From: Lactobacillus sp.
GTDB taxonomy: Bacteria > Bacillota > Bacilli > Lactobacillales > Lactobacillaceae
Direction: 5' to 3'
Assembly (NCBI GenBank): GCA_030530865.1
Contig: JAUMUC010000004.1
Location: 1-64,000 of the forward strand
DNA length: 64,000 nt
Shown here: piece after piece, positions 24,347 to 33,920 of the stretch
Layout of the letters: each line of letters starts with the position of its first letter
How positions within the stretch are numbered: the first letter of the stretch is position 1
The notes under the pieces: model-generated
What the model saw: the letters and a program-made list of their open reading frames with translations, nothing else
Told to the model about the DNA's origin: nothing
Database searches by the model: none
Position numbers and translations under genes: made by a program

Positions 24347-25209
24347 TTTTTTTTTGAGGAAATTTGACTTGTTTGGCTGGTAGCTTTACTTGCACCGTTT
24401 ACGCTAGTTTCATTGTTTGAGCTAGCTTTTGCAACTTTAATAACTGTGCTATTTACCCAACCCTTACCTGACAAGTACATTCTTTGAGTATCGTTGTAGT
24501 AAGTAATTGTCTTGGTAACTTTGTACTTTTTACCCTTAACAATTGAGCTCTTCTTTGGGCTAACTGAGTGATCAGTTGGCCACTTGTAAGTAGCAACACT
24601 CATACTTGCTGTTACAGTGTATTTCTTAGTACTAATCTTTGGATCAATTGCATTTAATTTGTAATTCTTAATACGCGTGTTCAAGATAGTATTGTAATGT
24701 GGTTCAGTGGCATAAGTACCAGTCAAAGCCTTAGTTGCTGCTTGATAGTTCTTAGCATTTTCGATCCAAGCCTTGCTGTAACGAAGTGGTTGCCAAGTAA
24801 CACCAAATCTTAACTTCTTGGCATTATCTTCAAATGACTTTTCATATGAAGAATATTTTCTAAATGAGCCGATAATGGTCTTATACTTGCCGTTTACCCA
24901 TTCCAAAGTTTGCTTGTTGTAGCGTTTACCTTTCCAATCATCATTAGCCTTCATACCAAAAAGGTTGTTAGCTTTGGTTGCTAATAATGACGTTCCCCAG
25001 TTTGATTCAACAACGGCTTGTGCCATCATTACTGAAGGATAAAGGCCATACTTTTTACTTGCTCTAGCAGCTTGTTTACTTGCTTTCTTCAAAAAAGCAT
25101 TTGATGAGTAAACACTAAATTTATTACTTGCATTTACTGCAGTTGTTGGTACAGCAGTTGCTAATAGTGCAGTGGTCAAAATTACAGTAGTTAATTTTTT
25201 ATTAAACAT
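24343..25209 (-). CDS. Glucosaminidase-type autolysin (GH73), C-terminal anchor frameshifted
   Basis: With the ATG at 25209 (G6 ribosome site 8 bases upstream) the protein has 288 residues and a signal peptide ending near VNA (27). The catalytic GH73 domain (about 40-195) contains YGLYPSVMMAQAVVESNWG with the general acid Glu68, then ANNLFGMKA. An SH3-like segment (about 200-270) follows, then a short Ser/Lys tail ending SSKKN. The stop TAG comes directly after a run of nine A. With ten A the frame continues 115 codons through a SLAP domain to 24002. The gene therefore encodes either a soluble or an S-layer-anchored hydrolase depending on this tract. Confidence 0.83.
   Translation of the reverse strand: MFNKKLTTVILTTALLATAVPTTAVNASNKFSVYSSNAFLKKASKQAARASKKYGLYPSVMMAQAVVESNWGTSLLATKANNLFGMKANDDWKGKRYNKQTLEWVNGKYKTIIGSFRKYSSYEKSFEDNAKKLRFGVTWQPLRYSKAWIENAKNYQAATKALTGTYATEPHYNTILNTRIKNYKLNAIDPKISTKKYTVTASMSVATYKWPTDHSVSPKKSSIVKGKKYKVTKTITYYNDTQRMYLSGKGWVNSTVIKVAKASSNNETSVNGASKATSQTSQISSKKN
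24347..24355 (-). other. A9 homopolymer at the autolysin frameshift
   Basis: Nine A on the minus strand (nine T on plus) span the last codons of the 288-residue autolysin. Adding one A, or removing two, restores one frame with the SLAP domain. Such tracts slip in replication and transcription. Confidence 0.85.
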
Positions 25210-25238
25210 ATCATTTTCCCCCCTATTTGTCACAGTCA

Positions 25239-25268
25239 ATAATACCGTATGAAACGCTCTATATTCAA
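25239..25268 (-). promoter_or_regulatory. Predicted promoter of the autolysin-amidase cluster
   Basis: On the minus strand, -35 TTGAAT (25268-25263) and -10 TATTAT (25244-25239) are 18 bases apart, 29 bases before the autolysin ATG. Confidence 0.6.
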
Positions 25269-25348
25269 GGTAAATTAGAATTTGTTGTCAAAAAGTCATA
25301 TTTTGTAACAAAAAAGTTATAAAAGAATTGGAAGCAGTTATTTCAGGG

Positions 25349-25354
25349 TATAAT
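25349..25354 (+). promoter_or_regulatory. -10 box of glyA
   Basis: A perfect TATAAT lies 36 bases before the ATG. The best -35 (TTGGAA, 25329-25334 region) is only about 15 bases away, so the -35 is uncertain. Confidence 0.5.
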
Positions 25355-25390
25355 TTATGATGATATCAAATTGGTAAAGGAGGCATTATT

Positions 25391-26626
25391 ATGAAATATG
25401 CAGAAAAATCACCTGAACTTTTTGCGGCAATTGAGCATGAAAAGCAACGTCAAAATTCCACAATTGAATTAATTGCATCTGAAAATATCGTTTCTGATGC
25501 AGTAATGGAATTGCAAGGCTCAGTTTTAACCAATAAATACGCAGAAGGTTATCCAAATCGTCGCTATTACGGCGGTTGCCAATATATTGACCAAGTTGAA
25601 CAGTTGGCCATTGACTATGCCAAGCAACTTTTTGACGTTAAATATGTGAACGTGCAACCCCACTCCGGTAGTCAAGCTAATGCTGCCGTTTATTTTGCAT
25701 TATTAAAACCCGGCGATCGCATTTTAGGTATGGGCTTAGATTCTGGTGGCCACTTAACGCATGGTTCCAAGGTTAACTTTAGTGGGAAAAACTATGAATC
25801 ATACAGTTACGGTCTAAATCCTGAAACTGAAGTACTTGACTATGAGCAAATTCGCCAACAAGCTTTAGAAATTAAGCCACAAATGATTGTTGCGGGTGCT
25901 AGTGCCTATAGTCGCATTATTGATTGGCAAAAATTCCGGCAAATAGCTGATGAAGTTGGTGCATACTTAATGGTTGATATGGCACATATCGCTGGATTAG
26001 TAGCCACTGGCTTGCATCCTTCGCCAGTGCCCTATGCAGATGTTGTTACAACTACTACTCATAAAACTTTGCGTGGTCCACGTGGCGGCATGATTATGAC
26101 ACAAAATGAAGAGATTGCCAAAAAGATCAATTCAGCACTCTTTCCAGGTACTCAAGGAGGCCCACTTGAACATGTGATTGCTGCTAAAGCCCAAGCTTTT
26201 TATGAAGACTTGCAACCTGCTTTTACTGACTATACCAAGCAAATCATCAAAAATGTAAAAGCTATGGAAAAAGAATTTCAAAAGAGTTCTACTATTAAAT
26301 TGGTTTCTGGTGGAAGTGATAATCACTTATTAGTGCTCGATTTAGTCAAAACTGGCATTACAGGTAAAGAAGCCCAAAACTTGCTTGATGAGGTCAACAT
26401 TACAACCAATAAAGAAGCAATTCCTAATGATCCACAAAGTCCTTTCATAACTAGTGGATTAAGAATCGGAACTCCAGCAATCACTAGTCGTGGCTTTACT
26501 GAAACTGATTGCCAAAAAGTAGCCGACTTAATTATGCAAATTGTCGATCATCCTCATGATGAAACAGTTAAAGAAAAAGTAAAAAAGGATGTTGCAGAAT
26601 TAACTGCTAAACATCCCATCAAATAA
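25391..26626 (+). CDS. glyA: Serine hydroxymethyltransferase
   Basis: The 411-residue PLP enzyme converts serine and tetrahydrofolate to glycine and 5,10-methylene-THF, supplying one-carbon units for dTMP and purines. Family landmarks are LIASENIVS near the N-terminus, [27 protein letters not shown] and the PLP-lysine segment [14 protein letters not shown] (Lys about residue 226). Length is normal. AAAGGAGG lies 7 bases before the ATG. It is monocistronic, divergent from the autolysin and convergent with fusA. Confidence 0.96.
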   Translation: MKYAEKSPELFAAIEHEKQRQNSTIELIASENIVSDAVMELQGSVLTNKYAEGYPNRRYYGGCQYIDQVEQLAIDYAKQLFDVKYVNVQPHSGSQANAAVYFALLKPGDRILGMGLDSGGHLTHGSKVNFSGKNYESYSYGLNPETEVLDYEQIRQQALEIKPQMIVAGASAYSRIIDWQKFRQIADEVGAYLMVDMAHIAGLVATGLHPSPVPYADVVTTTTHKTLRGPRGGMIMTQNEEIAKKINSALFPGTQGGPLEHVIAAKAQAFYEDLQPAFTDYTKQIIKNVKAMEKEFQKSSTIKLVSGGSDNHLLVLDLVKTGITGKEAQNLLDEVNITTNKEAIPNDPQSPFITSGLRIGTPAITSRGFTETDCQKVADLIMQIVDHPHDETVKEKVKKDVAELTAKHPIK

Positions 26627-26654
26627 AAAATCCAGGTTCAAAACCTGGATTTTT
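26625..26654. terminator. Bidirectional terminator (glyA / fusA)
   Basis: Stem TCCAGGTT-CAA-AACCTGGA is flanked by six A and six T. Confidence 0.92.
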
Positions 26655-26658
26655 TATA

Positions 26659-28749
26659 TTAATTTTCACCACTGCGCTTCTTGATAATTTCTTCTTGAAT
26701 TGACTTAGGTGTTGGTGCGTAGTGATCAAATACCATAGTAAATGTACCACGACCTTGAGTTGATGAACGCAAAGTAGTTGCGTAACCAAACATTTCTGAA
26801 AGTGGAACCATAGCGTTAAGTACCTTAGCACCTGAACGATCTTCCATACCTTCCATAGTACCACGACGAGCAGTGATTGAACCCATTACATCACCAAGGT
26901 AATCTTCTGGGGTAATAACTTGAACTTTCATGATAGGTTCAAGAACTACGGCACCAGCATCCTTAGCTGCGTTCTTCAATGCAAGTGATGCAGCAACCTT
27001 AAATGCAGCTTCACTTGAGTCGACTTCGTGGTAACTACCATCGTAAAGCTTAGCCTTAACATCGATTAATGGGAAGCCTGCAAGAACACCGTTTTGCATA
27101 GCTTCTTGTAAACCGGCGTCAACTGAAGGAATGTATTCACGAGGAACAACACCACCAACGATAGCGTCTTCGAATTCGTAACCCTTACCTTCTTCTTGTG
27201 GAGTAAATTCGATCCATACGTCACCGTATTGACCCTTACCACCAGATTGACGAACGAACTTACCTTGAGCCTTAGCTGGCTTGGTGAAAGTTTCACGGTA
27301 AGATACTTGAGGTTCACCGATAGTAGCTTCAACCTTAAATTCACGCTTCATACGTTCAACCATGATGTCAAGGTGAAGTTCACCCATTCCGGCGATCAAA
27401 GTTTGACCAGTTTCAGCGTTAGTTTCAGCCTTGAAAGTTGGGTCTTCTTCAGTAAGCTTTTGTAAAGCAACATCAAGCTTATCACGGTCAGCCTTTGACT
27501 TAGGTTCGATAGAAACTTGGATAACTGGATCTGGAACTTCCAAACTTTCCAAAATTAATGGGTGGTCTGGGTCAGTTAATGAGTCACCAGTAGTAGTGTT
27601 CTTCAAACCGATGGCACCAGCGATGTCACCTGAGAAGACTTCTGAAATTTCAGTACGTGAGTTGGCGTGCATTTGAAGCAAACGACCAACACGTTCACGA
27701 CTGTTCTTTGATGCGTTCAATACGTATGAACCTGATTGAAGTGAACCAGTGTAAACACGAATGAAAGTTAAACGACCAACGAATGGGTCAGTTGCGATCT
27801 TAAATGCTAAAGCAGCAAATGGCTTGTTGTCATCAGCAAGTAATTCTACTTCTTCACCAGTCTTAGGTTCGTGAGCAACATATGGCTTAACGTCTAATGG
27901 TGATGGTAAGTAGTCAACAACACCATCAAGCATCATTTGAACACCCTTGTTCTTGAAGGCAGAACCTGCGAATACTGGGAAGAATTCCAAGTTCAAAGTA
28001 GCCTTACGGATAGCAGCCTTCAATTCTTCGTTAGTGATTTCTTCACCACCAAGGTATTTTTCCATGATGTCGTCATCAACGTCAGCAACTGCTTCGATCA
28101 AGTCTGCACGACGAGCTTCAGCATCTGCCTTGTATTCATCTGGAACTGGAACAGTTTCCCAGTTTGCACCAGACTTATCTTCATCGTAGATGTCAGCTTC
28201 CATGTTAATTAAGTCGATAACACCTTCGAAGTTGTCTTCTGCACCGATTGGCATTTGAACAGCGTGAGCATTTGCGTTCAAACGTTCGTGCAAAGTCTTA
28301 ACTGAGTAGTCGAAGTTGGCACCAATCTTGTCCATCTTGTTAACGAAAACAATACGAGGAACACCGTAAGTACCAGCTTGACGCCATACGTTTTCAGTTT
28401 GAGGTTCAACACCTGATTGAGCATCCAAAACAGTTACGGCACCGTCAAGAACACGAAGTGAACGTTCTACTTCGATAGTGAAGTCCACGTGTCCTGGTGT
28501 GTCGATGATGTTGATACGGTGGTCACCCCATTGAGCAGTAGTGGCTGCTGAAGTGATAGTGATACCACGTTCCTTTTCTTCTTCCATCCAGTCCATTTGT
28601 GAATCACCTTCGTGAGTTTCACCAATCTTGTGGATACGTCCAGTGTAGTAAAGGATACGTTCAGTAGTAGTAGTTTTACCGGCATCGATGTGAGCCATGA
28701 TACCAATGTTACGTGTTTTTTCTAATGGAAATTCACGTTTGTTTGCCAT
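26659..28749 (-). CDS. fusA: Elongation factor G
   Basis: This 696-residue translational GTPase catalyses ribosomal translocation. The N-terminal G domain shows AHIDAGKTT (P-loop), RGITI in switch I, DTPGHVDF and NKMD. Domains II-V follow, with the domain IV/V segment ending [16 protein letters not shown]. Length matches bacterial EF-G. It is the last gene of the str operon (rpsL-rpsG-fusA); tuf does not follow, as a glyA-side terminator closes the operon. AAGGAG precedes the ATG. The region shows strong codon bias and several long spurious antisense frames, as expected for a highly expressed gene. Confidence 0.98.
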   Translation of the reverse strand: MANKREFPLEKTRNIGIMAHIDAGKTTTTERILYYTGRIHKIGETHEGDSQMDWMEEEKERGITITSAATTAQWGDHRINIIDTPGHVDFTIEVERSLRVLDGAVTVLDAQSGVEPQTENVWRQAGTYGVPRIVFVNKMDKIGANFDYSVKTLHERLNANAHAVQMPIGAEDNFEGVIDLINMEADIYDEDKSGANWETVPVPDEYKADAEARRADLIEAVADVDDDIMEKYLGGEEITNEELKAAIRKATLNLEFFPVFAGSAFKNKGVQMMLDGVVDYLPSPLDVKPYVAHEPKTGEEVELLADDNKPFAALAFKIATDPFVGRLTFIRVYTGSLQSGSYVLNASKNSRERVGRLLQMHANSRTEISEVFSGDIAGAIGLKNTTTGDSLTDPDHPLILESLEVPDPVIQVSIEPKSKADRDKLDVALQKLTEEDPTFKAETNAETGQTLIAGMGELHLDIMVERMKREFKVEATIGEPQVSYRETFTKPAKAQGKFVRQSGGKGQYGDVWIEFTPQEEGKGYEFEDAIVGGVVPREYIPSVDAGLQEAMQNGVLAGFPLIDVKAKLYDGSYHEVDSSEAAFKVAASLALKNAAKDAGAVVLEPIMKVQVITPEDYLGDVMGSITARRGTMEGMEDRSGAKVLNAMVPLSEMFGYATTLRSSTQGRGTFTMVFDHYAPTPKSIQEEIIKKRSGEN

Positions 28750-28779
28750 AAGATATTTCTCCTTAGTTTAAAAACCTAA

Positions 28780-29250
28780 TTAGAAGCGGTAGTGTGCAAA
28801 TGCACGGTTAGCTTCAGCCATACGGTGAACATCTTCACGCTTCTTAACAGCAGCACCAGTGTTGTTTGAAGCTTCGATGATTTCGTTAGCAAGACGTTCA
28901 TCCATAGTGTGTTCGTTACGTAAACGAGCGTATGATACTAACCATCTTAAACCAAGTGTAGTTCTTCTTTCAGGACGAACTTCAACTGGGATTTGGTAGT
29001 TTGAACCACCGATACGGCGAGCACGAACTTCCAATACAGGCATAATGTTGTTCATTGCTTCTTCAAAAACGTCCATTGGTTCTTTACCAGTCTTATCCTT
29101 AACGATTTCAAATGCATCGTAAAGAATTGATGATGCCTTAGCCTTCTTACCGTCAAGCATCAAGTGGTTAACTAACTTAGTAACTAACTTTGAGTTGTAA
29201 ACTGGGTCTGCTAGTACTTCTCTTCTAGAAATATGACCTTTTCTTGGCAT
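28780..29250 (-). CDS. rpsG: Small-subunit ribosomal protein S7
   Basis: The 156-residue 30S protein binds the 3' major domain of 16S rRNA and organises the head. The sequence opens [15 protein letters not shown] and ends [10 protein letters not shown], as in bacterial S7. It is 17 bases downstream of rpsL and 30 bases upstream of fusA in the conserved str operon, with AAGGAGG before its ATG. S7 is the translational repressor of this operon in E. coli; whether that holds here is not visible. Confidence 0.98.
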   Translation of the reverse strand: MPRKGHISRREVLADPVYNSKLVTKLVNHLMLDGKKAKASSILYDAFEIVKDKTGKEPMDVFEEAMNNIMPVLEVRARRIGGSNYQIPVEVRPERRTTLGLRWLVSYARLRNEHTMDERLANEIIEASNNTGAAVKKREDVHRMAEANRAFAHYRF

Positions 29251-29267
29251 TATTTAGTCCTCCTTAA

Positions 29268-29675
29268 TTAGCCTTTCTTAGCACCGTACTTAGAACGAGC
29301 TTGCTTACGTCCATCTACACCTGCAGTATCAAGTGCACCACGAACGATGTGGTAACGAACCCCTGGAAGGTCCTTTACACGTCCACCACGGATTAAAACA
29401 ACTGAGTGTTCTTGCAAGTTGTGGCCTTCACCAGGAATGTAAGCAGTAACTTCGATCAAGTTTGATAAACGAACACGAGCGTACTTACGTAAAGCTGAGT
29501 TAGGCTTCTTAGGTGTCATAGTACCTACACGAGTTGCAACCCCACGCATTTGTGGTGCTGGGTTAGCAACTAATTCCTTCTTCATTGAGTTGTAACCAAA
29601 GCTCAATGCAGGTGATTTTGATTTAGTGGTCTTTGTTTTACGACCTTTTCTTACCAATTGGTTAATGGTTGGCAT
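29268..29675 (-). CDS. rpsL: Small-subunit ribosomal protein S12
   Basis: The 135-residue protein sits at the decoding centre. The conserved blocks [17 protein letters not shown] and [13 protein letters not shown] are intact, including the two lysines whose mutation gives streptomycin resistance in other bacteria, so the sequence looks wild-type at those sites. It is the first gene of the str operon. AGGAGG precedes the ATG, and a strong promoter lies at 29782-29754. Confidence 0.98.
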   Translation of the reverse strand: MPTINQLVRKGRKTKTTKSKSPALSFGYNSMKKELVANPAPQMRGVATRVGTMTPKKPNSALRKYARVRLSNLIEVTAYIPGEGHNLQEHSVVLIRGGRVKDLPGVRYHIVRGALDTAGVDGRKQARSKYGAKKG

Positions 29676-29753
29676 TAGAAATTTCCTCCTAAATTAAATT
29701 GTTCACACATCCGGGAGTTTCATTTTTAATCCACGGAATAAACATACATATCC

Positions 29754-29782
29754 ATTTTACAGACTCGCTAAAAAAATTGCAA
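29754..29782 (-). promoter_or_regulatory. Promoter of the str operon
   Basis: On the minus strand, -35 TTGCAA (29782-29777) and -10 TAAAAT (29759-29754) are exactly 17 bases apart, giving a leader of about 70 bases before rpsL. Confidence 0.8.
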
Positions 29783-29835
29783 GAATTTGTGAAAAAAATC
29801 AAAGTTTCGGAGTAAATAAGAGTAGGAGGATGTTG

Positions 29836-30228
29836 ATGCTAATAATATGTTTTTATCTGCTAGTTTTAGCAGTCATTGCCTATCAAGATTTTAAAAGTCA
29901 TGAATTTTATACCTTTTTGTTAATCCCATTATTTGGAATTGCTCTGATTGCCGGCTTCCATAATTTTCATTCTTACCTCCAGCAATCTTTTAAGTTCATG
30001 ATAATTTTTGTGCTCTTTGTATATTTAGTTCTCTCAAACAAATTGGGCAGTGGTGACTTATGGTGTTATTTGGCATCAGGTATTGCAATTGGACCCGAAA
30101 AAACTTTAAATATTCTATTGTTCACATGCTTCATGGTGATAATTGCTTACCTTTTCTTCCTTGATAAAAAGCAAGAAATTGGACTGATCCCATATCTGTT
30201 CTTTAGCACTTGTTTATTTATCATATAA
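29836..30228 (+). CDS. Minimal A24-family prepilin-peptidase-like membrane protein
   Basis: The protein has 130 residues if it starts at the second ATG (29836), which is 6 bases after AGGAGG; the ATG at 29830 abuts the ribosome site. It has about four hydrophobic helices and the two aspartates of type IV prepilin peptidases, Y-Q-D-F-K (Asp18) after helix 1 and G-S-G-D (Asp74). The N-terminal methyltransferase part with its Cys pairs, present in full ComC/PilD enzymes, is absent, and the chain is far shorter than the usual 220 or more residues. It could process competence pseudopilins in the membrane. It is a lone plus-strand gene between rpoC and rpsL. Confidence 0.75.
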   Translation: MLIICFYLLVLAVIAYQDFKSHEFYTFLLIPLFGIALIAGFHNFHSYLQQSFKFMIIFVLFVYLVLSNKLGSGDLWCYLASGIAIGPEKTLNILLFTCFMVIIAYLFFLDKKQEIGLIPYLFFSTCLFII

Positions 30229-30256
30229 AAAAGACCTCACAATTGTGAGGTCTTTT
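30227..30256. terminator. Bidirectional terminator (prepilin-peptidase-like gene / rpoC)
   Basis: Stem GACCTCAC-AATT-GTGAGGTC is flanked by A and T runs between convergent genes. Confidence 0.92.
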
Positions 30257-30260
30257 TCTT

Positions 30261-33200
30261 TTATTCATGGCTTTCGTTAACTTGTTTTTCAATATCAGCA
30301 AGTGAGTAAACTGATTCTTCTTTTTCAGTTTCAGCATCAACTTCCATGTTGCGGTACTTAGCCATACCAGTACCAGCTGGAATAATCTTACCGATAATAA
30401 CGTTTTCCTTAAGTCCAAGCAATGGATCGTTCTTACCACGAATTGATGCGTCAGTAAGAACACGAGTAGTTTCTTGGAATGATGCAGCTGACAAGAAACT
30501 GTTAGTTTCAAGAGCAGCCTTAGTAATACCCAAGATTACGCTTTGACCAGTTGCTGGAATACCACCAGAGATAATCACTTGCTTGTTGCGATCCTTGAAT
30601 TCGCTAATGTCCATGATTTCACCTGGCAAGATATCAGTTTCACCTGGATCAAGTACTCTGATCTTTTGCAACATTTGTCTAGTTAAGACTTCCACGTGCT
30701 TATCTGAGATATCTACCCCTTGCATACGGTAAGCCTTTTGAACTTCAGCTAAGATGTACTTTTCAGTAGTCAAAGTATCAGTTACAGCGATCAATTCCTT
30801 AGGATCAACAGAACCAAGAGTCAACTTGTCACCACGCTTAACTTCGTCACCTTCACTAACTGCAACTGAAGCAGTGTAAGCTACACTGTAACTTCTGCGG
30901 TCAATCTTACCGGCAACAGTAATTTCACGAGTGTGTTCTGCTGGGTTTTCTTGAATTGATTCAACAATACCATCAACTTCTGAGATAGTAGCACGACCCT
31001 TAGGGTTACGTGCTTCGAACAATTCTTGCACACGAGGCAAACCTTGAGTAATATCTTCAGCTCCGGCAACCCCACCGGTGTGGAAAGTACGCAAAGTCAA
31101 TTGAGTACCAGGTTCACCGATTGATTGAGCGGCAACAGTACCAACTGCTTCACCAACTTCAACTTCTTCACCAGTAGCAAGGTTTTGTCCGTAACACATA
31201 CGGCAGACACCGTGGTTAGCGTCACAAGTTAAGATTGAACGAATGTTAACGTGAGTTACGCCAGCATCTTCAATGGCATGAGCCATATCTTCATCCATCA
31301 TGACACCCTTTTCGACGATAACTTCGCCAGTTTCAGGGTTCTTAACAGTTTCGTTAGTGAAACGACCTACCAAACGGTCAAAGAGTGGTTCGATCATTTC
31401 GTCACCTTCCATGAAGGCGTGAACTGTAATACCACGGTCAGTGTGACAATCATCTTCACGAATGATTACGTCTTGAGCAACGTCAACCAAACGACGAGTC
31501 AAGTAACCAGATTGAGCAGTCTTCAAGGCTGTATCTGTCATACCCTTACGAGCACCGTGAGTTGACATGAATAATTCAAGTACTGACAAACCATCTCTAA
31601 AGTTTGAAGTAACTGGGATTTCGAACAAACCACCGTTAGGAGTGGCCATCAATCCACGCATACCGGCTAATTGAGTAAAGTTTGAGATGTTACCACGGGC
31701 ACCAGAGTCGGCCATGATAGTAATTGGGTTACGTGGGTCGTAAATTTGAGCAATTTCAGCTTGAACTTCGTCCTTACATGCATTCCAAATGCTGATTACA
31801 CGATCGTGACGTTCTTGTTCAGTAATCAAACCACGTCTGAATTGCTTAGATACGACATCAACCTTCTTGTGGGCTGCTTCTACCTTTTCATCCTTATCGT
31901 GAATCTTAGGAACATCAGCCATACCGATGGTAATACCTGAAGTAGTTGAAGCGGTGTAACCCATTTCCTTCAAATCATCAAGGTATTCAGAAGTTCTTTG
32001 TACCTTGTAACGCTTGTAGATAGAAGCGATTGAATCTGATAAGAAGCTGCTCTTGAATGGACTATCAATCAAGTCTTGAGCAACAGTATCGATTCGATCT
32101 TGAATTTCTTCACCAGGTTGTAAGAAGTACTTTTCATCAAATGAAACGTTCAAGTTCTTAGCTGAAGGTTCATTGATGTAGAAGAAGTCCTTAGGGAATA
32201 CTTCGTTGAAGACAATCTTACCGTAAGTAGTGATGAAAATACCGTGTTCGTAACCCTTTGGCCATGGCTTTTCAGGCATTGAGTCAGCTGATAAACCAAT
32301 CATAGTGTGGTAGTGAATCAAGCCGTTTTCGTAAGCAGTAGTTGCTTCAGCAGCTGATGAGAAGATCAAGCCTTCACCTTCACGGCCTTTTTCAGCTTGA
32401 GTCATCCAGTAGTTACCAAGCACCACGTCTTGTGATGGAGTAACGATTGGCTTACCATCCTTAGGAGCCAAAATGTGGTGAGCTGCTAACATCAAAAGTC
32501 TTGATTCAGCAACAGCTTCATCTGATAAAGGAACGTGGATAGCCATTTGGTCCCCATCGAAGTCGGCGTTGTAAGCTTCACAAGCTAATGGGTGCAAACG
32601 AATTGACTTACCTGCTACCAAAACTGGTTCGAAGGCTTGGATACTCAAACGGTGCAAAGTAGGTGCCCGGTTCAAAAGAACTGGTCTTTCCTTAATTACA
32701 TCTTCAAGTACATCCCAGATGTCATCATCTTCACGGTCAATCTTACGCTTAGCGTTCTTAATGTTTGATGCGATGCCACGTTTTACCAATTCGTGCATTA
32801 CGAAAGGCTTGAACAATTCAAGTGCCATTGGACGTGGCACACCACATTGATAGAACTTCAATTTTGATGAAACGTCGATAACTGAACGTCCTGAGTAGTC
32901 AACACGCTTACCAAGCAAGTTTTGACGGAAACGACCTTGCTTACCCTTAAGCATGTGTGAAAGTGACTTCAATGGACGGTTACCTGGTCCAACAACTGGA
33001 CGCCCACGACGACCGTTGTCGATCAAGGCATCAACAGCTTCTTGAAGCATTCTCTTTTCGTTTTGAACGATAATATTTGGTGCCTTAAGGTCGAGCAATC
33101 TCTTCAAACGGTTGTTACGGTTGATTACACGACGGTATAAATCGTTAAGGTCACTAGTTGCAAAACGTCCACCTTCAAGTTGCACCATAGGACGTAAATC

Positions 33201-33908
33201 TGGTGGAATAACTGGAACACAGTCCATTACCATCCATTCAGGCTTGTTACCTGAGTGATTAAATGCATCCAAAATGTCCAAACGACGAATTGCACGAACA
33301 CGCTTTTGACCAGTAGCAGTTTGCAATTCTTCCTTTAAGTCGGCAATTTCTTTATCAAGATCTACTTGTTCAAGTAAGTCTCTGATAGCTTCAGCACCCA
33401 TTTTAGCAACAAAACGGTTACCAAATTCTGCCTTCTTTTCACGGTATTCAGCTTCAGTCAATAATTGCTTAGGAACTAAATCAGTATCACCAGCATCAAT
33501 GACAATGTAGGCTGCAAAATAGATAACTTCTTCAAGCAATCTTGGAGAAATATCTAAGACAAGACCCATTCTAGAAGGAATACCCTTGAAGTACCAAATG
33601 TGAGTTACTGGGGCAGCTAATTCAATGTGTCCCATTCTTTCACGTCTAACCTTGGCAGAAGTAACTTCTACACCACAACGGTCACAAACGATTCCGCGGT
33701 AACGAACACCTTTGTACTTACCACAACTACATGTCCAATCTTTGCTTGGTCCAAAGATTCTTTCATCAAATAGACCATCTTTTTCTGGTTTTAAAGTACG
33801 GTAATTAATAGTTTCTGGCTTCTTAACTTCACCATAGGACCAGCTTCTGATCTTATTTGGCGAAGCCAAACCTATTTGCATACTTTCAAACTTATTTACG
33901 TCGATCAA
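30261..33908 (-). CDS. rpoC: RNA polymerase subunit beta'
   Basis: The 1,215-residue catalytic subunit has an N-terminal zinc finger with CSCG and CDRC (about residues 60-80), the Mg-binding [12 protein letters not shown], the bridge/trigger region with [17 protein letters not shown], and a second zinc cluster [13 protein letters not shown]. It starts at TTG (33908), eight bases after AGGAGG and 12 bases after the rpoB stop. Length is normal for Lactobacillaceae, which lack the large insertions of proteobacteria. It forms the polymerase core with rpoB; the delta subunit gene (rpoE) is also in this window at 60807. Confidence 0.98.
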   Translation of the reverse strand: MIDVNKFESMQIGLASPNKIRSWSYGEVKKPETINYRTLKPEKDGLFDERIFGPSKDWTCSCGKYKGVRYRGIVCDRCGVEVTSAKVRRERMGHIELAAPVTHIWYFKGIPSRMGLVLDISPRLLEEVIYFAAYIVIDAGDTDLVPKQLLTEAEYREKKAEFGNRFVAKMGAEAIRDLLEQVDLDKEIADLKEELQTATGQKRVRAIRRLDILDAFNHSGNKPEWMVMDCVPVIPPDLRPMVQLEGGRFATSDLNDLYRRVINRNNRLKRLLDLKAPNIIVQNEKRMLQEAVDALIDNGRRGRPVVGPGNRPLKSLSHMLKGKQGRFRQNLLGKRVDYSGRSVIDVSSKLKFYQCGVPRPMALELFKPFVMHELVKRGIASNIKNAKRKIDREDDDIWDVLEDVIKERPVLLNRAPTLHRLSIQAFEPVLVAGKSIRLHPLACEAYNADFDGDQMAIHVPLSDEAVAESRLLMLAAHHILAPKDGKPIVTPSQDVVLGNYWMTQAEKGREGEGLIFSSAAEATTAYENGLIHYHTMIGLSADSMPEKPWPKGYEHGIFITTYGKIVFNEVFPKDFFYINEPSAKNLNVSFDEKYFLQPGEEIQDRIDTVAQDLIDSPFKSSFLSDSIASIYKRYKVQRTSEYLDDLKEMGYTASTTSGITIGMADVPKIHDKDEKVEAAHKKVDVVSKQFRRGLITEQERHDRVISIWNACKDEVQAEIAQIYDPRNPITIMADSGARGNISNFTQLAGMRGLMATPNGGLFEIPVTSNFRDGLSVLELFMSTHGARKGMTDTALKTAQSGYLTRRLVDVAQDVIIREDDCHTDRGITVHAFMEGDEMIEPLFDRLVGRFTNETVKNPETGEVIVEKGVMMDEDMAHAIEDAGVTHVNIRSILTCDANHGVCRMCYGQNLATGEEVEVGEAVGTVAAQSIGEPGTQLTLRTFHTGGVAGAEDITQGLPRVQELFEARNPKGRATISEVDGIVESIQENPAEHTREITVAGKIDRRSYSVAYTASVAVSEGDEVKRGDKLTLGSVDPKELIAVTDTLTTEKYILAEVQKAYRMQGVDISDKHVEVLTRQMLQKIRVLDPGETDILPGEIMDISEFKDRNKQVIISGGIPATGQSVILGITKAALETNSFLSAASFQETTRVLTDASIRGKNDPLLGLKENVIIGKIIPAGTGMAKYRNMEVDAETEKEESVYSLADIEKQVNESHE

Positions 33909-33920
33909 AAGTCATACCTC

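Noticed and set aside
25269..25390. Glycine or other riboswitch upstream of glyA
   Set aside because: The leader after the -10 box is only about 30 bases and shows no conserved riboswitch fold.
27066..28212. Several antisense and shifted frames over fusA
   Set aside because: They are by-products of the strong codon bias of the elongation factor gene; none has a start site or family match.
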